DNA of 10,340 nt, taken from positions 1 through 10,340 of the forward strand of contig JAUVKO010000052.1 of assembly GCA_030596225.1 (NCBI GenBank), written 5' to 3'. This DNA comes from Fidelibacterota bacterium. GTDB taxonomy: Bacteria > Fidelibacterota > UBA8477 > JABMPR01. The notes under the pieces are model-generated. The model did not search any database. It saw only the letters and a list, made by a program, of their open reading frames with translations, and was not told the DNA's origin. Both the position numbers and the translations under genes were made by a program. Shown here one piece after another: positions 7,387 to 10,340 of this stretch (the stretch's first letter is position 1; every line of letters starts with the position of its first letter).

Positions 7387-7433
7387 CCTGCCTGCGCGGA
7401 GACCGACTTCGGCATAGGCAGGCGCCAGGCAGG
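7387..7433. repeat. GC-rich hairpin repeat of the GCCTGCCTATGCCGAAG family
   Basis: CCTGCCT (7387-7393) and AGGCAGG (7416-7422) form a perfect 7-bp stem, and AGGCAGG is repeated at 7427-7433. The 17 nt at 7407-7423 (CTTCGGCATAGGCAGGC) are the exact reverse complement of 9440-9456 in the palindrome cluster after groEL. The sequence is therefore a dispersed repeat and not a terminator; no T-run follows. Confidence 0.65.
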
Positions 7434-7456
7434 CAGAGTTGCAGAGATGCAGAGTG
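7433..7456. repeat. Three-copy 8-nt tandem repeat (GCAGAGNN)
   Basis: GCAGAGTT, GCAGAGAT and GCAGAGTG follow one another without gaps. The unit resembles the 9-nt units between the two tRNA genes at 9983-10009, so both may belong to one loose family of degenerate short tandem repeats. Confidence 0.6.
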
Positions 7457-7505
7457 ATTTATGTCGAAGGTCTGTAGGTCAATAGTTAGCCTCAATCTAT
7501 GTGCT

Positions 7506-7533
7506 GAATTCTACCTTCAGAATTCTGAATTCT
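7506..7533. repeat. Three GAATTCT copies upstream of the groEL promoter
   Basis: GAATTCT occurs at 7506-7512, 7520-7526 and 7527-7533. The first copy can pair with AGAATTC (7519-7525) as a 7-bp stem with a 6-nt loop, and CAGAATTCTG (7518-7527) is a perfect palindrome. No T-run follows, so termination for dut is not supported. It lies just upstream of the heat-shock promoter but shows no link to it. Confidence 0.45.
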
Positions 7534-7547
7534 GTTAATCATTTTTG

Positions 7548-7576
7548 TTGGAGACACCTTGTAACCTGAATATAAT
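7548..7576 (+). promoter_or_regulatory. Sigma70-type promoter of groEL
   Basis: A perfect -10 box TATAAT (7571-7576) follows TTGGAG (7548-7553, a partial -35 match) at 17 bp. Transcription should start near 7583, inside the CIRCE operator, which is the usual arrangement for HrcA-repressed groE promoters. Confidence 0.75.
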
Positions 7577-7603
7577 TTGGCGCTCTAAAGCTAAGAGTGC
7601 CAA
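7577..7603. promoter_or_regulatory. CIRCE operator (HrcA binding site)
   Basis: TTGGCGCTC (7577-7585), a 9-nt spacer and GAGTGCCAA (7595-7603) match the CIRCE consensus TTAGCACTC-N9-GAGTGCTAA, with one mismatch between the two arms. It starts directly after the -10 box, so HrcA binding would block groEL transcription until heat or unfolded protein draws HrcA off. hrcA itself is not in the window. As part of the mRNA leader it can also form a hairpin. Confidence 0.93.
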
Positions 7604-7681
7604 TTGCGCTCTTTTATTGAAATTTATTAAGTCAGTTGAGGCTGACAATCGTTAAAAAGAAATGAGAGGAAAAGTAGAATA

Positions 7682-9313
7682 ATGGCAAAATACATTGAAT
7701 TTGATCAGGAAGCCCGGTCCAAACTGAAGACCGGTGTTGATGTACTGGCAAATGCTGTAAAGGTGACCTTGGGACCTAAGGGTCGTAATGTTGTAATCGA
7801 CAAAAAATTTGGTGCACCAACCATAACCAAGGATGGTGTTACCGTAGCCAAGGAAATCGAACTTGATGACCCCCGTGAAAACATGGGTGCCCAGATGGTC
7901 CGTGAAGTTGCCTCCAAAACATCAGATATTGCCGGTGATGGAACAACCACAGCTACTGTGCTGGCTCAGGCTATCGTAACTGAGGGCTTTAAAAATGTGA
8001 CCGCTGGTGCTAACCCTATGGAAATCAAACGCGGCATTGATGCCGGTGTTTTGAAAGTTGTTGCTTACTTGAAAGGTCTCAGCAAAGACGTAAAAAGTAA
8101 CGAAGAGATTGCTCAGGTTGGAACTATTTCAGCCAACAACGATCAAACCATTGGTGATTTGATTGCTGAAGCTATGGATAAGGTTGGCAAAGACGGAGTT
8201 ATCACTGTTGAAGAATCTAAAACCATGGATACCTATCTGGAAACAGTTGAAGGTATGCAGTTTGATCGCGGATATCTCTCTCCCTATTTCGTAACCAATC
8301 CTGAAAACATGGAAACACTGTTGGAAGATGCCCTGATCCTTATTTATGAAAAGAAGATCAGCACCATGAAGGACCTCCTCCCCATTTTGGAGAAGACTTC
8401 CCAGACCGGCAATCCTCTGCTCATCATCGCCGAAGATGTCGATGGTGAAGCACTGGCAACTCTGGTTGTCAACCGCCTGCGTGGAACCCTCAAGATAGCT
8501 GCCGTAAAGGCACCCGGATTTGGCGATCGCCGTAAGGCCATGCTGGAGGATATCGCTATCCTGACCGGTGCAACGGTGATCTCAGAAGATCAGGGTTATA
8601 AACTTGAAAATGCCACCCTGGAGTACTTAGGAAACGCCAAAACTATCATTATCGATAAGGATAACACTACTATTGTTGATGGTGCCGGTGAAAAAGACAA
8701 GCTTACAGCTCGTATCAATGAGATCAAGGTACAGGTTGAAAATACAACCTCTGATTATGATCGTGAAAAGCTTCAGGAACGTCTTGCCAAACTGGCCGGT
8801 GGTGTTGCTGTACTGAATGTTGGTGCTGCTACTGAAATTGAGATGAAAGAGAAAAAAGCTCGTGTCGAAGATGCCTTGCATGCAACTCGTGCTGCTATCG
8901 CTGAGGGAATCATTCCCGGTGGTGGTGTGGCCTTACTAAGAGCCGCACAGGCCTTGGATCTTGAGTTAGAAAATGATCAACAGTTGGGCGTTGATATTCT
9001 ACGTCGTGCCCTGGAAGAGCCTATCCGTCAGATCTCCAAGAATTCTGGTTGGGAAGATTCCATTGTTGTTCAGAAAGTCAAAGAAGGCAAAGATGATTTT
9101 GGTTTTGATGCACGCGCTGAGGATTTCAAGAACCTGCTTAAAGCCGGTATTTTAGATCCCACCAAGGTTGCTCGCATAGCACTTGGGAACGCGGCTTCAA
9201 TTGCCGGGCTTCTCCTAACCACTGAATGTGCTATCACGGATAAGCCTGAGCCAGCTGCTCCAGCCGGTCCTCCTATGGATCCGGGTATGGGCGGCATGGG
9301 TGGTATGTACTAA
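7682..9313 (+). CDS. groEL: 60-kDa chaperonin GroEL
   Basis: A 543-residue chaperonin subunit that forms the double seven-fold ring in which proteins fold using ATP. Visible landmarks: TLGPKGRN (29-36), D51 in TKDGVTVAKE, the nucleotide loop GDGTTTATVLAQ (85-96), the catalytic D397 in VEDALHATR, the family signature AAIAEGIIPGGGV (404-416), and a C-terminal Gly/Met tail PMDPGMGGMGGMY. Length is normal. The tail ends in Tyr after GGM, a small departure from the usual GGM ending. GAGAGGA (7664-7670), 11 nt before the ATG, is the ribosome site. The CIRCE-controlled promoter lies directly upstream and a rho-independent terminator directly downstream, so the gene appears monocistronic. groES, which normally precedes groEL under the same CIRCE element, is absent from the window. 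It may be a separate locus, or this may be one of several groEL copies; the complete active-site residues argue for a functional chaperonin. Confidence 0.98.
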   Translation: MAKYIEFDQEARSKLKTGVDVLANAVKVTLGPKGRNVVIDKKFGAPTITKDGVTVAKEIELDDPRENMGAQMVREVASKTSDIAGDGTTTATVLAQAIVTEGFKNVTAGANPMEIKRGIDAGVLKVVAYLKGLSKDVKSNEEIAQVGTISANNDQTIGDLIAEAMDKVGKDGVITVEESKTMDTYLETVEGMQFDRGYLSPYFVTNPENMETLLEDALILIYEKKISTMKDLLPILEKTSQTGNPLLIIAEDVDGEALATLVVNRLRGTLKIAAVKAPGFGDRRKAMLEDIAILTGATVISEDQGYKLENATLEYLGNAKTIIIDKDNTTIVDGAGEKDKLTARINEIKVQVENTTSDYDREKLQERLAKLAGGVAVLNVGAATEIEMKEKKARVEDALHATRAAIAEGIIPGGGVALLRAAQALDLELENDQQLGVDILRRALEEPIRQISKNSGWEDSIVVQKVKEGKDDFGFDARAEDFKNLLKAGILDPTKVARIALGNAASIAGLLLTTECAITDKPEPAAPAGPPMDPGMGGMGGMY

Positions 9314-9341
9314 AGCAAACGCTCATTTATAGAGATATATC

Positions 9342-9372
9342 AAGAGGCTGCTTTTAAGTGGCCTCTTTTTTT
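9342..9372 (+). terminator. Rho-independent terminator of groEL
   Basis: AAGAGGC (9342-9348) pairs with GCCTCTT (9361-9367), a 7-bp stem with a 12-nt loop, running into seven T residues (9366-9372). It lies 28 nt after the groEL stop. Confidence 0.88.
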
Positions 9373-9379
9373 ATCTGCC

Positions 9380-9408
9380 TTCTCGAGTTTGCTGCGCAAG
9401 CTTGAGAA
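9380..9408. repeat. 13-bp hairpin repeat with TGC triloop
   Basis: TTCTCGAGTTTGC (9380-9392) and GCAAGCTTGAGAA (9396-9408) pair over 13 positions, two of them G-T wobbles, around a 3-nt loop. It follows the groEL terminator by 7 nt and has no T-run of its own. Confidence 0.65.
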
Positions 9409-9413
9409 CAGAA

Positions 9414-9537
9414 ATCCCCGTGCATGCCTATCATCCGCCGCCTGCCTATGCCGAAGGCCCACTACGCCGAAGTGCTACGTAGGCTGTACGGCTGCGCAGG
9501 CAGGTACTTCGTACTTGAGGAAGGCGGGCACGGGGAT
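9414..9537. repeat. Composite repeat with 10-bp perfect terminal inverted repeats
   Basis: ATCCCCGTGC (9414-9423) and GCACGGGGAT (9528-9537) are perfect inverted ends. The interior carries two modules seen elsewhere in the window in opposite orientation: 9440-9456 (matching 7407-7423) and 9504-9528 (matching 6799-6824). No coding capacity is seen, so it resembles a non-autonomous or REP-type element. Confidence 0.65.
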
Positions 9538-9542
9538 GAATG

Positions 9543-9586
9543 ATGGGTTATACGCTTCGGCGGGATGCTTGTCCCGTCGAAACCAT
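9543..9586. repeat. Hairpin repeat (TTCGGCGGGA / TCCCGTCGAA)
   Basis: TTCGGCGGGA (9556-9565) and TCCCGTCGAA (9572-9581) pair over 10 positions with one G-T wobble and a 6-nt loop. The outer ATGGGTT and AACCAT can extend the stem with an internal loop. Confidence 0.55.
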
Positions 9587-9617
9587 GTGTAGACGGATCG
9601 CCATTTCCGACGGGCGG

Positions 9618-9666
9618 ATAACCCCGGCGAAGTCCCGACAGAATCGTCGGGACGAAGACGGGTTAT
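9618..9666. repeat. Two-part hairpin repeat (ATAACCC / GTCCCGAC)
   Basis: The inner stem GTCCCGAC (9632-9639) with GTCGGGAC (9646-9653) is a perfect 8 bp around a 6-nt loop. The outer stem ATAACCC (9618-9624) with GGGTTAT (9660-9666) is a perfect 7 bp. The two are separated by an internal loop of six or seven bases per side. Confidence 0.6.
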
Positions 9667-9725
9667 GGAACTGGGACCACGGGTTTGAAACCCTGCCATG
9701 GGCGGGTACCCGTGGGGTGTTCCAT
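9665..9725. repeat. Two-part hairpin repeat (ATGGAAC / CCACGGGT)
   Basis: The outer stem ATGGAAC (9665-9671) with GTTCCAT (9719-9725) is a perfect 7 bp. The inner stem CCACGGGT (9677-9684) with ACCCGTGG (9708-9715) is a perfect 8 bp. GGGTTTGAAACCC (9681-9693) offers a competing small stem. It shares two bases with the preceding hairpin, so the two units are directly abutted. Confidence 0.6.
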
Positions 9726-9730
9726 TTAAG

Positions 9731-9796
9731 AGTCAGAATACAGTAGACAGAAGTTAAGTGCTGGATATTCTTCCTACATTCTACTGATTTCTGACT
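9731..9796. repeat. Long imperfect hairpin upstream of the tRNA-Cys promoter
   Basis: AGTCAGAA-ta-CAGTAGA (9731-9747) pairs with TCTACTG-at-TTCTGACT (9780-9796): 15 of 17 positions match, with one TA/AT mismatch block. AGAAGTTA (9749-9756) also has an inverted copy at 9806-9813. Degenerate CTGACTTCTG-type runs like this occur as dispersed repeats in many environmental genomes. Confidence 0.55.
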
Positions 9797-9814
9797 TCTA
9801 CCTCCTAACTTCTT

Positions 9815-9843
9815 TTGACATAGGATTTGTGCTAGACTATATT
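9815..9843 (+). promoter_or_regulatory. Strong sigma70 promoter of tRNA-Cys
   Basis: A perfect -35 TTGACA (9815-9820) and a near-perfect -10 TATATT (9838-9843) are separated by exactly 17 bp. The GC-rich stretch GGCGCGC right after the -10 is the type of discriminator found at stable-RNA promoters under stringent control. Transcription should start about eight bases before the tRNA at 9859. Confidence 0.85.
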
Positions 9844-9858
9844 GGCGCGCTAATAAAA

Positions 9859-9933
9859 GGCGTGGTGCCCAAGTTGGTCTAAGGGAGTGGTTTGCAAAAC
9901 CATCATTCGCCGGTTCGAATCCGACCCACGCCT
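9859..9933 (+). tRNA. trnC: tRNA-Cys (anticodon GCA)
   Basis: A 75-nt cloverleaf: acceptor GGCGTGG/CCACGCC (perfect 7 bp), D-stem CCC/GGG, anticodon stem GTGGT/ACCAT with loop TTGCAAA (anticodon GCA), T-arm GCCGG-TTCGAAT-CCGAC and discriminator U73, as expected for cysteine. The T-stem has one C-A mismatch at its second pair. CCA is not encoded (CTA follows the discriminator), so tRNA nucleotidyltransferase must add it. Driven by the promoter at 9815-9843. Confidence 0.95.
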
Positions 9934-9970
9934 CTATTTGACAGGTGAATATTAATAGATTCGCAGTAAC

Positions 9971-10019
9971 TCTTTTTTAAACCGCGAAGTACGCAAAGAA
10001 CGCAGAGATTCTTTTTTAA
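9971..10019. repeat. 9-nt tandem repeat flanked by 10-nt direct repeats
   Basis: CGCGAAGTA, CGCAAAGAA and CGCAGAGAT (9983-10009) are three contiguous 9-nt units. The block is bracketed by identical TCTTTTTTAA copies (9971-9980 and 10010-10019), which look like a target duplication left by its insertion into the element that surrounds it. Confidence 0.6.
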
Positions 10020-10021
10020 TC

Positions 10022-10038
10022 CCTGTTTCGGGTTTTTT
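10022..10038 (+). terminator. Weak possible terminator between the tRNA genes
   Basis: CCTG and CGGG can form a short four-pair stem, one pair being a wobble, with a tight TTT loop followed by six T residues (10033-10038). The stem is short, so termination may be partial and tRNA-Leu may still be read from the tRNA-Cys promoter. Confidence 0.3.
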
Positions 10039-10073
10039 GTAACACATCTATTAATATTTTGACTTACCGTTTA

Positions 10074-10158
10074 GCCCGGGTGGTGGAATTGGTAGACACA
10101 AGGGACTTAAAATCCCTCGGCCTAAACAGCCGTGCCGGTTCGATTCCGGCCCCGGGTA
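10074..10158 (+). tRNA. trnL: tRNA-Leu (anticodon UAA)
   Basis: An 85-nt class II tRNA: acceptor GCCCGGG/CCCGGGT (first pair G-U), anticodon stem AGGGA/TCCCT with loop CTTAAAA (anticodon TAA), a long variable arm CGGC-CTAAACA-GCCG, a perfect T-stem GCCGG/CCGGC with loop TTCGATT, and discriminator A73, the leucine determinant. CCA is not encoded (CAC follows). No separate promoter with good boxes is visible, so it may depend on the tRNA-Cys promoter. Confidence 0.95.
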
Positions 10159-10340
10159 CACCTCTATATGATTGATTCTATTGCACTTACAATGTTCGTG
10201 TAATACCAGTGAAAGTCTATTTCCATTCATCATAAAGTGCACCATTTACCATCATTTGCTATCATTACTGCTCACCCAGTGCTCACGGTAAAAGCTCGAT
10301 TAGCTCATTTTGTATTAATTCTATACGCAATTACGAAGCC
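10159..10340. other. Gene-free tail after tRNA-Leu
   Basis: No gene is supported up to the window edge. There are short direct repeats: TGCTCAC twice (10269-10275 and 10280-10286), and ATCATT followed closely by TGCT twice just before them. The 3' flank CCTCTATATGA (10161-10171) resembles CCTCTATTTGA at the end of tRNA-Cys (9931-9941). The 3' end of a tRNA-Leu is a common integration site, but no integrase or duplicated tRNA end is visible here. Confidence 0.4.

Larger units (their letters stand above)
7339..7547. other. Gene-free, repeat-rich gap between dut and the groEL promoter
   Basis: No coding region is supported. The gap holds three kinds of short repeat, listed separately: a GC-rich hairpin (7387-7433), an 8-nt tandem repeat (7433-7456) and GAATTCT copies (7506-7533). 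The remainder has no recognised motif. Confidence 0.6.
9373..9814. other. Gene-free gap filled with palindromic repeats
   Basis: About 440 nt between the groEL terminator and the tRNA-Cys promoter with no supported gene. Frames crossing it are translated repeats. At least six palindromic units lie nearly end to end (9380-9408, 9414-9537, 9543-9586, 9618-9666, 9665-9725, 9731-9796), each listed separately. Base composition is much richer in GC than most of the other gaps. Confidence 0.65.
9948..10058. repeat. Element with 13-bp perfect inverted ends between the two tRNA genes
   Basis: AATATTAATAGAT (9948-9960) and ATCTATTAATATT (10046-10058) are perfect inverted copies enclosing 85 nt without coding capacity. 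It fills nearly all of the gap between tRNA-Cys and tRNA-Leu. It could be a small non-autonomous mobile element, or a long stem formed in a joint tRNA precursor. Confidence 0.55.

Noticed and set aside
9389..9746. Overlapping open frames (both strands) after groEL, up to 74 residues
   Set aside because: They are translations of the palindromic repeats, with no ribosome sites and inverted-repeat derived composition.
9983..10009. CRISPR-like array
   Set aside because: The 9-nt units are contiguous without spacers and there are no cas genes; it is a simple tandem repeat.
10051..10245. 64-residue open frame on the minus strand containing a GPESNRH-like stretch
   Set aside because: It runs antisense across tRNA-Leu; this peptide is a well-known artefact of translated tRNA-Leu complements.

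Overview
The window looks like a chromosomal stretch of a Gram-negative bacterium, probably from the Fibrobacteres-Chlorobi-Bacteroidetes (FCB) side of the tree or a candidate phylum near it. The clues are an 'alternative' GlmU-like sugar nucleotidyltransferase/acyltransferase of the type common in Bacteroidetes relatives, a lipoprotein that fuses a glycoside hydrolase family 3 (GH3) domain to a serine beta-lactamase-like domain, tRNA genes without encoded CCA, and gene gaps filled with short GC-rich palindromes of the kind common in uncultured FCB-like genomes. The promoters of groEL and tRNA-Cys nevertheless look like classic sigma70 promoters. The phylum assignment is inference only.

Layout. 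1-190: AT-rich leader, no gene. 191-922 (+): protein of unknown function ending in a UvrB/UvrC-type motif. 939-2189 (-): ROK-family transcription factor, convergent with the previous gene (16 nt gap). 2190-2408: divergent regulatory region with three inverted repeats. 2409-3626 (+) and 3667-6684 (+): GlmU-like protein and GH3/beta-lactamase-like lipoprotein, a likely two-gene operon. 6685-6900: palindromic, MITE-like repeat with a second repeat inserted in it. 6901-7338 (+): dUTPase (dut). 7339-7560: repeat-rich gap. 7548-7603: sigma70 promoter with a CIRCE operator. 7682-9313 (+): groEL, followed by a rho-independent terminator. 9373-9814: a chain of palindromes. 9815-9843: strong promoter for tRNA-Cys(GCA) (9859-9933). 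9948-10058: small element with 13-bp inverted ends. 10074-10158: tRNA-Leu(UAA). 10159-10340: nothing recognised.

How the genes may work together. The ROK regulator, the UDP-GlcNAc-type synthesis protein and the NagZ-like hydrolase lie side by side. ROK proteins commonly sense sugars such as GlcNAc, so these three may form an amino-sugar/peptidoglycan recycling module; this is inference from adjacency. dut and groEL are separate housekeeping units. groEL is monocistronic here (CIRCE promoter in front, terminator behind) and has no groES beside it.

I do not see a clearly new defence or mobile system. The most unusual material is the non-coding part: several families of short palindromes and 8-9 nt tandem repeats, including a repeat-in-repeat insertion and modules shared between gaps in opposite orientation.
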